Shown: positions 35,636-45,111, counted from the first letter of the stretch. The stretch is 64,000 bases of DNA from Acidobacteriaceae bacterium (GCA_903642265.1 CAHJWN010000004.1:38017-102016); one strand, 5' to 3'. The notes: generated from the letters alone by a model not told the origin. A program made the numbers and translations.

Positions 35636-37024
35636 TTGCAATCAGTAGAAATGTACGACGCAGCAGCGAACCAGCACACATCGCATTTGGCCGCGCAAAG
35701 CCAGCAGCAGCCAGCTAAATTCCTCAGTCGATCGGTAAGTGCAGCTGTTCTCGCGATGGGCCTGCTGTCCGCAACGGGCTGCGGCAACAACTATCGACCG
35801 GTTATCACGGCAATCAATCCCGTCGGCCCAGCGGGCCAGCCAACCAAGTACGCCATCGCTATATCCGATCCCAACCTTGGCGCGGCGAACGGCACGCTAC
35901 CCGGGCTGATGACGTTCGTCGACTACTCCGGAGATACTGTAGCCGTCACCGTCGGCACCGGCATTAAGCCCTACTACCTCATTCTCAATAGCGGCGGCAC
36001 TGCTGCTTACACCTTGAATGGCGACGGCACCGTCAACACTGTTGCTATCGCGACTTCAGTCATCACGAGTACGGTCACGCAAACTACGCTGCTGGCAAAT
36101 CCTGCGCCAAACGCAGCCAGCATCTTCCCTCAAGGGACATACACCTACATCACCCAGCCGGGGCGTAACAACGTAGCCGAGTTGACTGGCTCTCCGCTGG
36201 CATTACAGCAGGAGCTCTCCGCTGTCGGTCCAAGTCCCATTTACATCGCAGGCGTTGCCGCCGCTCCGCGCATTTACGTTCTCAGCCCCAGTGCCGCTGC
36301 TGGTGCTGCCGGCACTGCCACGCCGATCGAGGTCGTTACCAACACGCCTGAGAGTGCGCTCCCGGTCGGCATCAATCCGGTCTACGGTGTCATGACGGCT
36401 GACGCCCGACGCGCCTTTATCCTTAACAACGGTTCGAACAATGTCAGTGTCATTGATGCCCAGAACAATCAACTCGACATCGGAGTTGCCGGCGGCACAA
36501 TTCAGGATCCAAAGGCTGTCGCTCCAATCTGGGCAGACTTTGCTCCGACCCTTTCGGAGGTTGCTGTCGTTAATGCAGGAACCGGCACCACTGCCGGCAG
36601 CGTGAGCATCTTCAGCATCCCGCTCTGCTCCGCGATTGCGCAACCAACTAATCCCCTCTGCAACGTCAACAATCCGATTGATGCAGCCGGCTTTGGCACC
36701 CTCGTTGCAAATATCACGGTCGGCAAGGACCCGGTGATGATCGGCGTATTACAGGACGGCACCCAGGCTTACGTCATCAACAAGGGCGACAGTACGGTAT
36801 CTGTGATCAACATGGTCACCAACACCGTCACTGCCACGATCCCCTTGCCCGCAACCCCGAGCCCAACCTTCATCGCCGTCACGACCGGCACCCCAACCGG
36901 CAAAGTCTACGTTACGTCTGCGACATCGCAGATGATGACGGTCATTCGCACCGACACGGATGCCGTTGACACCACTATTCCGCTCCAGGGCTTCGGTGTA
37001 CAGGTCCGCGTTACTGCGCCATAG
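35636..37024 (+). CDS. YVTN-type beta-propeller lipoprotein
   Basis: 462 aa from TTG 35636 (GGGAG 5 nt upstream); ATG 35651 is the alternative. Lipobox GLLSATGCGN near residue 45 places it in a membrane with an unusually long pre-sequence. Propeller repeats of YVTN type: ARRAFILNNGSNNVSVIDAQ, GTQAYVINKGDSTVSVINMV, VTNTVTATIPLP and GKVYVTSATSQMMTVIRTDT. An N-terminal block (VITAINPVGPAGQPTKYAI) is conserved in acidobacterial homologues by my recollection. Probable extracytoplasmic binding protein with no enzyme residues visible. Adjacent to but convergent with the SigK/RskA pair. Confidence 0.78.
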   Translation: MQSVEMYDAAANQHTSHLAAQSQQQPAKFLSRSVSAAVLAMGLLSATGCGNNYRPVITAINPVGPAGQPTKYAIAISDPNLGAANGTLPGLMTFVDYSGDTVAVTVGTGIKPYYLILNSGGTAAYTLNGDGTVNTVAIATSVITSTVTQTTLLANPAPNAASIFPQGTYTYITQPGRNNVAELTGSPLALQQELSAVGPSPIYIAGVAAAPRIYVLSPSAAAGAAGTATPIEVVTNTPESALPVGINPVYGVMTADARRAFILNNGSNNVSVIDAQNNQLDIGVAGGTIQDPKAVAPIWADFAPTLSEVAVVNAGTGTTAGSVSIFSIPLCSAIAQPTNPLCNVNNPIDAAGFGTLVANITVGKDPVMIGVLQDGTQAYVINKGDSTVSVINMVTNTVTATIPLPATPSPTFIAVTTGTPTGKVYVTSATSQMMTVIRTDTDAVDTTIPLQGFGVQVRVTAP

Positions 37025-37040
37025 GTTCTGATCCGCTTCT

Positions 37041-37081
37041 AAGCACAAACGCCATCCCTTATCGGGATGGCGTTTATGCTT
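37041..37081. terminator. Bidirectional terminator hairpin
   Basis: Perfect 12-bp core (37047-37058 with 37064-37075, 5-nt loop) extended by 5 more pairs after one mismatch. It lies 17 nt after the YVTN gene stop and 44 nt before the stop of the convergent rskA gene. AAAC/GTTT at the base gives a weak T-run in both directions. Confidence 0.75.
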
Positions 37082-37124
37082 AGGGCTACTTGGGGGGCCG
37101 CTGGCCTATGGCTATCAGCCAAGC

Positions 37125-37976
37125 TCATGCGCCGGACAGGATGATTGGAGCAGTAGGTGTTCGCGAACCACCTTCATCCTCAATCGTGATCCCGAATGCC
37201 TTGGCAACCACGCCTTTCGGAATGGACGGCATGATCAGGCTCGCGTTGCCGCGCAGGTCCGGACGGAAGGTTCCTGCAGGTATTGGATCTTTGCCATCGG
37301 CGGGAATCAGCCAAAGTTCATACGTCTTATAAGGCTGCAGGGGATCAAGATTGCTGGCAGTGAAGATGAGCGACCCTTTCTCCGGCAGGTAGACAGTGCG
37401 GCCCTGCGGCGCAGCCTTTGTAGGCGTTTGATTCAGCGTGACGCGCATTGCATCCTGATCGGTAAGTGTCTGGATTAGAGCACGCCCTCTCTGAGCATCG
37501 GCCGCGAGCGACTGCATCTCGCTGGCCTGCTTCGCGACCGCCGCTTGCAGGTCGTCCCGCTCGTGATACAAGTTGACGACCGTAACTGTGAGTCCAGCGG
37601 CGATTGCCCAGCCTATCCAACTTACCCAGGGCAGGATCTTCGCCCCGGAAGAGGATGTCGCAACATAGTTATCATCCACCAGCAGCCTTGTTGCCAAAGG
37701 ACTTCCAGCCTGCGCGTTCACAGCCTTATCCATGGGTACAATCTTTTTTTCCCGCCCGACCTGCGTCATCAACCGCTGCTTCAACGCAGCCGGGGGAGAA
37801 TGTAATTCTGAAGTCATGGCCAACACCACCAGGTCTCCCCTCAACTCGGCCACGGAGTCTGAGCAGGCTTCACATTCGGTAAGATGCTGTTCAATGGCTG
37901 CCGCTTCATGCTCAGGCAGCAGGTGCATCGCATACAACGCGAGGTCTTCCGGATCGATGTGGTTGTTGACGATCAT
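37125..37976 (-). CDS. rskA: Anti-sigma-K factor, RskA family, with zinc-finger motif
   Basis: 283 aa. Cytosolic N-terminus with the anti-sigma zinc-binding pattern HLTECEACSD (H-x3-C-x2-C) near residue 31, one helix (WVSWIGWAIAAGLTVTVVNLY) near residues 120-140, a coiled-coil-like stretch (RDDLQAAVAKQASEMQSLAAD) and an extracytoplasmic RskA domain (LDPLQPYKTYELWLIPADGK). Holds the sigma factor inactive until proteolysis in response to an envelope signal. ATG overlaps the sigma gene stop by 4 nt, the usual pairing. Confidence 0.88.
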   Translation of the reverse strand: MIVNNHIDPEDLALYAMHLLPEHEAAAIEQHLTECEACSDSVAELRGDLVVLAMTSELHSPPAALKQRLMTQVGREKKIVPMDKAVNAQAGSPLATRLLVDDNYVATSSSGAKILPWVSWIGWAIAAGLTVTVVNLYHERDDLQAAVAKQASEMQSLAADAQRGRALIQTLTDQDAMRVTLNQTPTKAAPQGRTVYLPEKGSLIFTASNLDPLQPYKTYELWLIPADGKDPIPAGTFRPDLRGNASLIMPSIPKGVVAKAFGITIEDEGGSRTPTAPIILSGA

Positions 37977-38539
37977 GATTGGAAGGCCTTTCTCAGCGTT
38001 AGTAGCGCGCTGCGGATTCTAGTTTTGACTGTCCCTAATGGGTCTCCGGTCATCTCGGCAATCTCGGAGTGCGTCAGTCCATCAAAAAATGCCATCTCCA
38101 ACGTCTTTCTCTGCTCGGTCGGCAGCTTGTGGATCACTAGCCGGGCCTTTTCCATCATGATGTTGCGTTCCGCCTCATCGCCCAGATTGCACGGCGAAGT
38201 AAGCGCAACATCTTCTACGGAATCCATTGGGCGCCGCCGCCTGAGGGCGTCAATCGACCGGTTTCGCGAGACTACCGCCAGCCAGCCGCCGAGGGTCCCT
38301 CGTGTCGCGATGAAGCTGTCTGGATTGCGCCAGATCTGCATGAAGATTTCCTGCAGTACATCCTCCGCAGAGGACGGGTCCCGAAGAACCCGTAGGGCCA
38401 CCGAGTACACCACCTTCGAATAACGGTCGTACAACGATGCCATCGCTTGCTCATCGCCCCGCTGCACCTGGGATAGAAGAAAAACATCTGCATCCATCGA
38501 GGAATGCGGCATGTTTAACAAGCCCGTATCTCTATACAT
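37973..38539 (-). CDS. sigK: ECF sigma factor, SigK-like
   Basis: About 188 aa. Region 2: MASLYDRYSKVVYSVALRVL, DVLQEIFMQIWRNPDSF, GTLGGWLAVVSRNRSIDALR. Region 4: LPTEQRKTLEMAFFDGLTHS followed by EIAEMTGDPLGTVKTRIRSAL. Regulated by the overlapping RskA. Start uncertain: ATG 38539 (AGGTG 6 nt upstream) is used; GTG 38548 and ATG 38512 are alternatives. No clear ECF-type promoter is seen upstream, so autoregulation is not supported from sequence. Confidence 0.88.
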   Translation of the reverse strand: MYRDTGLLNMPHSSMDADVFLLSQVQRGDEQAMASLYDRYSKVVYSVALRVLRDPSSAEDVLQEIFMQIWRNPDSFIATRGTLGGWLAVVSRNRSIDALRRRRPMDSVEDVALTSPCNLGDEAERNIMMEKARLVIHKLPTEQRKTLEMAFFDGLTHSEIAEMTGDPLGTVKTRIRSALLTLRKAFQS

Positions 38540-38805
38540 AGAACGCACCTACACACATTTCAGATTGCAGTGGGATAAACACGATGTTCGAATGGTGCTT
38601 TTGTGGGCTGTAGACAACATGCTAACGCCCTCATTGTGCTAACGTCACCAACTACTGTAATCGAATCCCTGGAAGTTGAGGATTAACCAACCTTGGCCGT
38701 CTATTGCTGTGGCCTCAGGTCGTGCTGCCCCGAAGCGTTCAGGATTTTAATCAAGGGACGGTATACCTTCGATGTAGAGCTTGCGCTTTGCCAGCTTGGA
38801 TATAC

Positions 38806-39618
38806 ATGTCCCCTGCTACCGCAAAATCCAGCGCCAAGGTGCGACTCGATAAGCTCCTGGTTGATCAAGGTCACGCCGCGTCGCGCGAACGTGCCCAGGC
38901 GCTCATCCTTGCCGGACGCGTGCTCGTGAACGATCAACGCATTGATAAACCGGGCACTCCCGTTGCTTCGGACGGCGCCATACGCATGCTAGGCAACGAT
39001 CTTCGCTACGTCAGCCGTGGCGGCCTGAAGCTTGAAAAAGCACTCACCCACTGGGCCATCGACGTGACTGGACTAGCCTGCATCGATGTCGGTGCATCGA
39101 CTGGCGGATTTACGGACTGCATGTTGCAGCACGGCGCACGCAGCGTTCTTGCCGTCGATACAGGATATGGCCAGATTGCTGAGAAGTTCCGCCACGATGC
39201 CCGTGTGACCTTGCGCGAGCGCACCAATGCAAGGCTGCTCGAGCCCGGCGAACTGGTTGCAAGTACCGTCACGGGCACACCGGTCTTCATTGCGATGGAC
39301 GTCTCCTTTATCTCCGCGACACTTGTGCTTCCCGCAGTTCTCGCGGCACTCGCGCGCCCACAAGAAGCCTGGCAGGGTACCGCCGTGATCCTGGTGAAGC
39401 CGCAATTCGAAGCCGGTCGCGAGAACGTAGGCAAGGGCGGGATTGTCCGCGACCCTGCTGCCCGCATCTTCGCCATCGATCGCGTCCGCGATTGTGCCGC
39501 CGCTCTCGGAGGCACGAAGCTTGACCTGATCGACTCTCCAATCCGCGGCATGGAGGGCAATCATGAATATCTTCTCCGCGCATCCTTCGGCGGCCTGTCC
39601 ACGGTCCACAAAGCATAA
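38806..39618 (+). CDS. tlyA: TlyA-type 16S/23S rRNA (cytidine-2'-O)-methyltransferase
   Basis: 270 aa. N-terminal S4 RNA-binding domain (VRLDKLLVDQGHAASRERAQ, AGRVLVNDQRIDKPG), then an FtsJ-like SAM domain (CIDVGASTGGFTDCMLQHGA, AVDTGYGQI, MDVSFISATLVLPA, VKPQFEAGRENVGKGGIVRD). K-D-K-E-type catalytic residues are plausible (VDTG, MDVSF, VKPQF). TlyA methylation affects capreomycin sensitivity in mycobacteria; many homologues were annotated as hemolysins. ATG 38806 aligns with TlyA; an upstream in-frame start adds 34 unconserved residues. Followed 20 nt later by nadK, as in many bacteria. Confidence 0.9.
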   Translation: MSPATAKSSAKVRLDKLLVDQGHAASRERAQALILAGRVLVNDQRIDKPGTPVASDGAIRMLGNDLRYVSRGGLKLEKALTHWAIDVTGLACIDVGASTGGFTDCMLQHGARSVLAVDTGYGQIAEKFRHDARVTLRERTNARLLEPGELVASTVTGTPVFIAMDVSFISATLVLPAVLAALARPQEAWQGTAVILVKPQFEAGRENVGKGGIVRDPAARIFAIDRVRDCAAALGGTKLDLIDSPIRGMEGNHEYLLRASFGGLSTVHKA

Positions 39619-39625
39619 GTGCCGG

Positions 39626-39631
39626 TACACT
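39626..39631 (+). promoter_or_regulatory. Candidate -10 element of nadK
   Basis: TACACT, 7 nt before ATG 39639, in the 20-nt tlyA-nadK gap; no Shine-Dalgarno. nadK could be initiated separately from tlyA. Confidence 0.3.
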
Positions 39632-39638
39632 AAACCAG

Positions 39639-40490
39639 ATGCCCTTGGCCGCAATCATCTCAAAGCCACAGAAGCCCGAGCTTCGGACGATTCTTCCCGA
39701 ACTCATTGCATGGTTGTCTGCACGCGACTACCACTATCTCGTAGATCCTGATAGCGCCTGTTATATCGACGCCGCCGACCCCATCGAACGCGAAGATATG
39801 CCGGAACATAAGCCCGATCTCGTTATCGTGCTCGGTGGTGACGGCACACTCCTCTCCGCCGCCCGCGCCTTTGCAAAAACGACTGTTCCGATCCTTAGCG
39901 TGAACCTTGGATCGCTCGGGTTCCTTACCGAAATCCCGCTTGCCGAGATGTACATGATGCTCGACGCATGGTGCGAAAACTGCGCCAGCATCGAGCTTCG
40001 CAGCATGATGCGCATCGAGCTTTTTCGTGACGGCAGACCATTTCAGAAATGGGACGCCTTGAACGACGCCGTCGTCGCCAAGGGAGCAATCGCCCGCATG
40101 GCTAACTTCACTGTTCAACTCGATGGACAGTTTGTCGCCACTTTCCGCGCCGACGGCGTCATTGTCTCAACGCCTACCGGATCCACAGCGTATTCGCTCG
40201 CCGCAAATGGACCAATCGTGATGGCAAGCGTGAACGCCATGGTCGTCACACCCATCTGCCCGCACCTGCTTACAATTCGCCCTATTGTGGTTCCTGGCGA
40301 GTCGACTATCAGCGTCCACCTCGAAGGCGTTCCAAGTCAGACCTTCCTCACCGTCGATGGCCAGGAAGCCGTTGAGATTCATCGTGGCGACAGCATCACC
40401 TGCTGCCGTTCCGAATACAGCGTCCACCTGCTTCGCCTGCGCCCGAACGGCCTCTTTAACGTGCTGCGTTCCAAGCTCAAATGGGGCTAG
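39639..40490 (+). CDS. nadK: NAD kinase
   Basis: 283 aa. Phosphorylates NAD+ to NADP+. Motifs: VIVLGGDGTLLSAARA (GGDGT, catalytic Asp), LGSLGFLTEI, ALNDAVV (N-E/D region), ADGVIVSTPTGSTAYSLAANGP and HLLTIRPIVVP. It overlaps the convergent ABC ATPase gene by 4 bp at the stop codons. Confidence 0.94.
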   Translation: MPLAAIISKPQKPELRTILPELIAWLSARDYHYLVDPDSACYIDAADPIEREDMPEHKPDLVIVLGGDGTLLSAARAFAKTTVPILSVNLGSLGFLTEIPLAEMYMMLDAWCENCASIELRSMMRIELFRDGRPFQKWDALNDAVVAKGAIARMANFTVQLDGQFVATFRADGVIVSTPTGSTAYSLAANGPIVMASVNAMVVTPICPHLLTIRPIVVPGESTISVHLEGVPSQTFLTVDGQEAVEIHRGDSITCCRSEYSVHLLRLRPNGLFNVLRSKLKWG

Positions 40491-41206
40491 ATCGGTAACT
40501 GCCGCTGCAAACGAATCATGCGCGAGGATGACGTCGGGTGGCAGAACACCTTGCCATGGCTTAACGCAATCTTCCTCTGGGCCAGCGCTGCCATCTCCGG
40601 GTCGTGCGTCACCATCACGATGGTGTGGCCGTAACGATGCAGTTCCCCGAGCAGGTTGGCCACAATTTTCTGGTTTGCCTGGTCTAAATTCCCTGTGGGT
40701 TCGTCGGCAAGCAGGATCGGCGGGTTGTTGATCAGCGCCCGCGCGATGCAAACACGCTGCTGCTCGCCGCCTGAAAGTTCGCTGGGCAGGTGTGAGATGC
40801 GTGAGCCTAGCCCAACCTTCTCCAGCGCCGTCTTCGCTTCTCCTTCATCCGTCATCGAGTGGAAATACTGCGCCAGCATCACGTTCTCGACTGCTGAAAG
40901 GTAAGGAATCAGGTGGAACTGCTGAAAGATAAACCCGATCTTGTCTGACCGAAAACGATCCAACTCCGTTGCGGACATCGTCGCGATATCCACGCCATCG
41001 ATCTTCAACTCACCCGATGTTGGTCGGTCAAGGCAGCCAAGCAGGTTCACCAGCGTGCTCTTACCCGAACCCGACGGTCCCGTGATTGCTACCCATTCGC
41101 CCGTCTGGATGTTAAACGTCGCGGTGTCGAGCGCCCGCACCATGCTGCCGTGCCCAGCATACTCACGCGTCACGCCGTTCAGTTCGATCACCTTCGCTTC
41201 GTTCAC
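40487..41206 (-). CDS. ABC transporter ATP-binding protein of the FTR1-associated iron system
   Basis: 239 aa, MacB/LolD subfamily. Walker [12 protein letters not shown]-loop [17 protein letters not shown], signature [14 protein letters not shown], Walker [15 protein letters not shown] and switch VTHDP are intact. Last gene of a four-gene unit behind two FtsX-type permeases and an FTR1-DUF2318 gene, the same content as the Campylobacter Cj1658-Cj1663 iron locus and similar loci. Energises the permease pair; the transported species is not known. 3 nt separate it from the permease upstream. Confidence 0.88.
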   Translation of the reverse strand: MNEAKVIELNGVTREYAGHGSMVRALDTATFNIQTGEWVAITGPSGSGKSTLVNLLGCLDRPTSGELKIDGVDIATMSATELDRFRSDKIGFIFQQFHLIPYLSAVENVMLAQYFHSMTDEGEAKTALEKVGLGSRISHLPSELSGGEQQRVCIARALINNPPILLADEPTGNLDQANQKIVANLLGELHRYGHTIVMVTHDPEMAALAQRKIALSHGKVFCHPTSSSRMIRLQRQLPI

Positions 41207-41209
41207 GTT

Positions 41210-42337
41210 CTACTCGCCCTTCAGTAGCGCGGCTGGTTGCAGCCCACGCAGCACGCGGGCGGGGAAGAGAGCCGCCATCACCGCAATCGCCACATTCAAG
41301 AGTAGTACGAGTGGGAGCACCTGCACACGCGGCAGCGTCGCCGTCCCAAAATTTCCTTCGCTAATGGCCCATGCCAGCGCCGACCCAACAATAAATCCTG
41401 CAATGACGCCAGCAAGTGCGAGCAGCAAAGCTTCAAGCAGGAACAGCGAAATTAACTGCCTCTGCGATCCACCAAGCGCCTTCATCAAAGCGAAGTCGCG
41501 CCGACGTTCAAGCACACTTGCCGAGAGAGTCGCCAGGACCGAGACGCCCACTGTCAGCGCAATGAGCAAGACGGACGCATACATCAAAGTGTGCGTGCGA
41601 TCGACAATGCGCGACTCGCCTTCGACGAGTTGCCGCACCGGCTGGACCTGCGCCCCCGGCATTGCCTGTTGTAAGCGCGCGATGGCCGCCTCGACCTTTG
41701 CCGAACCGCCGGGAACCTGAACCTCGATCACACTCGTCACCGCGCTAGTCCAAGCGGTGAACGCAGCCAACGGCATGTAGATGCGACTGTCTTCATCGCC
41801 GCCCGTCTTTAGCCTTCCTGCGCCATGCAACACCAGCAGCTTGCCGGCGAACGTAAGCTTTACGTCATGCTCATCAGCGACGAAGTTGGCAGCGCGCTGG
41901 CCGAGCAGTGCCGCGGTCGCGTCATTCGCCGCTGGCCATGCGTCTGGATTCGACGACGTGATCGACCACCAAGCATCGAGCTTTTTCACTGCTGCGAAAT
42001 CTGTTCCTGAGACCACCACCGATGTACCGCGATCTGTCGTCGCGACCGCATAGCCGAAGGGAGCAACAAGGGCATCATCGCCTGCAGCTTGCTTAACCTG
42101 AACAAGTGCATCCATGGGGAGGGCAGAGGTGGTTGGTGCAGTAATGACGATGTTTGCGCCGAAGCTGCGGAACTCGTGGTGCAGCTTCGCGTCGAGATCG
42201 GCGTAGAGCGTCAGCAGTGCCGTTGCCACGCCCGCCGAGACAGTCAGCGCAACCAGTGCGGATAGACTACGTGCGCGGCGATGAACCAGAGAGCGCTTCA
42301 GCAGGTGGGCCATGTTCAGCGACCGGCTGGGCATCAT
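41210..42337 (-). CDS. FtsX-type ABC permease, second of pair (iron system)
   Basis: 375 aa. Start set at ATG 42337, which overlaps the preceding permease stop by 4 nt (ATGA); the frame runs upstream for 130 more codons but only inside that gene. N-terminal helix (SLSALVALTVSAGVATALLT), periplasmic domain of about 200 residues (GANIVITAPT, YMPLAAFTAW), then three helices in the FtsX core (VLERRRDFALMKALGGSQRQ followed by a hydrophobic block). The ERRRDFALMKALG segment is the coupling helix to the ATPase. Confidence 0.85.
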   Translation of the reverse strand: MMPSRSLNMAHLLKRSLVHRRARSLSALVALTVSAGVATALLTLYADLDAKLHHEFRSFGANIVITAPTTSALPMDALVQVKQAAGDDALVAPFGYAVATTDRGTSVVVSGTDFAAVKKLDAWWSITSSNPDAWPAANDATAALLGQRAANFVADEHDVKLTFAGKLLVLHGAGRLKTGGDEDSRIYMPLAAFTAWTSAVTSVIEVQVPGGSAKVEAAIARLQQAMPGAQVQPVRQLVEGESRIVDRTHTLMYASVLLIALTVGVSVLATLSASVLERRRDFALMKALGGSQRQLISLFLLEALLLALAGVIAGFIVGSALAWAISEGNFGTATLPRVQVLPLVLLLNVAIAVMAALFPARVLRGLQPAALLKGE

Positions 42338-43707
42338 GCGTCTGCCCGCAGGATTGCCGAGGGTTCCATCGATAACGCAGTCCGTATCGCCGGTGTGCTT
42401 CCCGCAATCGCCACCAGCAAAGCCAATCCCACGACCACCGGCAATAAAGCCGGAATGAGCACAGCCGACAGATGCGGCGTTATCACAGAGCCATCCGCGG
42501 AGAAGATCCGCGCCCCGAGCCAAGCTGCAAGACCCGACCCAATAAGGTATCCGCAGATCCCGGCAAGAACCGCAAGAATCCCTGTCTCTGAGTAGAAGAG
42601 CAGAGCGATTACACCCCGGCTTGCGCCGAGCGACCGCATCAGGCCAATCTCCGCACGCCGTTCGAGGATCGCCGTTGCCATTGCCGCCGAGACGGCAAAC
42701 CCGGCAGCCAGTAGCGCCGCAGCAGAGATCAGCCACATCAGCCCGCTAATGCGCGAGAGCACGGTGCCTTCACTCTGTTCGACGCGCCGCACCTGCTCCG
42801 CCCGCGCACCGGGGATCGCTTCGCGAATCTGATACGCAATCGAGTTCGCATAGGGGCTGCAATACCACCGGTCATGCTGCTTCGGCGAGAGCTTGGCAGG
42901 GTCGGATTTTGCAAAGGCATCTTCAGGCTTGGTGCGGGCGGAGATTTCAACGCGAGACACGCCGTCGGCCCCGATGTAGTCATCCCCAAACACCTTTGAT
43001 TGCACATAAGACAGCGTTGTGAGCACCTCATTCTCGGTTCCGTCGCCTGTCGTAACGATTCCCACTACCTTGAGAGGTGGTCTCTCAAAAGATGATGCCA
43101 AGTTCGGCAGAGTTTGGAGCGGTTTGAAACCTAGATCCGCGTCTGTCGGGAGGTGTAGGAAGCTCCCGACCGTGACACCCATCCGTTTTGCCAACGATGC
43201 TCCTATAACAGCTTCGTTGTCAGCCTTTGCATCGTTTCTAGGCCAACTTCCCTGTAACTTCCACCAAGGATGCAGTGCTGGAGCACCGGTATCGAGCGTT
43301 CCAAAGGAGTGATCAAACCAATACCCTTTGAGGGGGACGGATATATTTTCCTTATAGAGATCCCGTCCGAACCGCATCGTGCTGTCGAGCTCTGGGCTCA
43401 CCCCTGTGATGTTGTTGGCCCAGAAGATTCCGTGCAGCTTCTCAAGATCGCTCTCATGCAAATAAGCCCCGCCCGTCGCTGGTTTCAGGTTCACCCCGCC
43501 CACTTTTACATCGAGCGTGTCGGCCTGTGGCGTCACCACGATGTTTGCGCCATACACCGCGAGCTCCTGGTGGATGCGGTCGCCGATGGTCGTCGCCAGC
43601 GCGAGCATGGCGGTGACGGCGGTGGTGCCAAGAAGGATCGCGACTCCGGCCAGTAGCTTGCGCCTGCGCTGGCGGCGAAAGCTTTCGAGGAGGAGTCGAA
43701 AGAACAT
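42334..43707 (-). CDS. FtsX-type ABC permease, first of pair (iron system)
   Basis: 457 aa. Same layout as its neighbour (N-terminal helix LLAGVAILLGTTAVTAMLALA, long periplasmic domain, three C-terminal helices) with coupling segment LERRAEIGLMRSLGASRGVI. Both begin the periplasmic part with GANIVVT/GANIVIT, so the two arose by duplication and probably form a heterodimer. Its ATG overlaps the FTR1 stop by one base (TAATG), so translation of the unit is coupled throughout. Confidence 0.85.
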   Translation of the reverse strand: MFFRLLLESFRRQRRRKLLAGVAILLGTTAVTAMLALATTIGDRIHQELAVYGANIVVTPQADTLDVKVGGVNLKPATGGAYLHESDLEKLHGIFWANNITGVSPELDSTMRFGRDLYKENISVPLKGYWFDHSFGTLDTGAPALHPWWKLQGSWPRNDAKADNEAVIGASLAKRMGVTVGSFLHLPTDADLGFKPLQTLPNLASSFERPPLKVVGIVTTGDGTENEVLTTLSYVQSKVFGDDYIGADGVSRVEISARTKPEDAFAKSDPAKLSPKQHDRWYCSPYANSIAYQIREAIPGARAEQVRRVEQSEGTVLSRISGLMWLISAAALLAAGFAVSAAMATAILERRAEIGLMRSLGASRGVIALLFYSETGILAVLAGICGYLIGSGLAAWLGARIFSADGSVITPHLSAVLIPALLPVVVGLALLVAIAGSTPAIRTALSMEPSAILRADA

Positions 43708-44984
43708 TATTTGTTGAACACGTCAGAAAGCGCCTTGAGGTCGGCGGAGGCGATCGTGATCTGCCCCCCGGCATTGGTGGACTTGAGAGGTACGGGATTA
43801 CATCCGCCGGCCTGGCCCATCGAAGCAGCATTCAGCGGCGAAGCGCACATCTTGCAGGTAATGCCTTGGCTGCCGATGTAAAAGCCCACAGGGCCGCAGA
43901 TCTGGCAGGCGTCTGCGACGGAAACGATGTTGCCATCCGGCTTCTTGAAGAGCAGGAAGCGGATCTGCCGCACGCCGCCCTTGCCGTCATCCACCATCAC
44001 GCCGTAGCGATGCAGCTTCTCATCATTGATCTCAGAGGCAGCAACAGTCGCCTGTTCGCCAACCAGCGTGACGTTGGTGGTCGCGCTGAGTGCCGTGGAG
44101 CTCTTGGCGTAGATGAACTCTGCCGTTGACAGAAAGATGAAGAGGAAGCTTGCACCGACGACTGCGTTCATCCATAGTTTCTCGCGGCGCGCGGCCCAGG
44201 TAACTCGCCGCTTATCTGACGCTGACGCATTCGCGTCAAGAGCCGTGGGAACGCGGCGCTTGTACTCCATCAGCATCATCAGTCCGGCAAGCGCAAGCAT
44301 GGTCACGAAGAAGAAGAGATCATTGCGAACGATCGGGCCGATCAGCCGCATCTCTGCGGTGCTTGATGGCAGCACGCCATTCTCCGACAACTCGTGCAAT
44401 CCGCTCACTACGAGCTGGAAGGTGACGAAATAGAGGATCACCGTGGTGACGCGGAAGAAGCGCTGCAAGTTAATCTTGACGCTGCCGCGAATGAACAGAA
44501 CTCCGAAGACTACCGCTACGGCGATCCCGAGAACTGTTCCGGTGAAGCTGAGGATTTCGGTCGAGTTAAGCGACACGGCGGAGAGGATCAGCACCGTCTC
44601 AACTCCTTCTCGCAGCACCATCAGAAAGACGAAGAAGAAGAGGCCCAGCTTCGATACACCTTTGTCGTCACCGGTAAGGCTGGCAATCTTGGTCTCAATG
44701 TCGCCCTTCATACTGCGGGCGGTTTTATGCATGAACCAGATCATGCTGACCACGAAGACGGCGGCGGCGAGCATCACCCAGCCCTCGAAGATGTCTGAGT
44801 TGAACTGCATCCGCGCGATGATTGCGGCAGCGGCAGCGCTGGCGGCAACAGCCGCTCCAAGCGCCCAGAATACGGTCTTCTTCAACTCATTGCGGCCCAC
44901 TTTGCTGAGGTAGGCAAAGATGATCCCGACGATGAGTGAAGCTTCCACACCTTCGCGGAGGGTAATGATAAACGCTTGTAGCAT
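43707..44984 (-). CDS. FTR1-family iron permease fused to a C-terminal DUF2318 Fe-S-like domain
   Basis: 425 aa. Two REGVE motifs (residues 10-14 and 125-129) in separate helices are the iron-binding R-E-x-x-E sequences of FTR1/EfeU. About seven helices reach residue 310. The C-terminal 105 residues carry ACQICGPVGFY, ITCKMCASPLN and GGCNPVPL, the conserved cysteine pattern of DUF2318, which in Campylobacter is a separate protein (Cj1660) next to the FTR1 protein. Likely role: ferrous/ferric iron uptake with a membrane-anchored redox or iron-transfer domain. No P19/Tpd-type periplasmic iron protein is next to it. Confidence 0.88.
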   Translation of the reverse strand: MLQAFIITLREGVEASLIVGIIFAYLSKVGRNELKKTVFWALGAAVAASAAAAAIIARMQFNSDIFEGWVMLAAAVFVVSMIWFMHKTARSMKGDIETKIASLTGDDKGVSKLGLFFFVFLMVLREGVETVLILSAVSLNSTEILSFTGTVLGIAVAVVFGVLFIRGSVKINLQRFFRVTTVILYFVTFQLVVSGLHELSENGVLPSSTAEMRLIGPIVRNDLFFFVTMLALAGLMMLMEYKRRVPTALDANASASDKRRVTWAARREKLWMNAVVGASFLFIFLSTAEFIYAKSSTALSATTNVTLVGEQATVAASEINDEKLHRYGVMVDDGKGGVRQIRFLLFKKPDGNIVSVADACQICGPVGFYIGSQGITCKMCASPLNAASMGQAGGCNPVPLKSTNAGGQITIASADLKALSDVFNK

Positions 44985-45082
44985 AACGACTTCTCTCGCT
45001 TCTTAACCGATATTCCTCAACGGTCGAAGATCGATTAGACATGGCGGTCCGAGCAGGTGCATACTCGTTGGCACTTTCAGCA

Positions 45083-45111
45083 AGTGTATGTCGGACTAAA
45101 CTGGTCGTCAA
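45083..45111 (-). promoter_or_regulatory. Sigma70-type promoter of the FTR1 operon
   Basis: Minus-strand -35 TTGACG (45106-45111, 5/6) and -10 TACACT (45083-45088, 4/6) with a 17-nt spacer, about 95 nt upstream of the FTR1 ATG. I could not identify a Fur box around it. Confidence 0.5.

Noticed and set aside
42338..42736. N-terminal extension of the second FtsX-type permease
   Set aside because: It lies wholly within the upstream permease in another frame and has no family similarity; the ATGA overlap at 42337 is the natural start.
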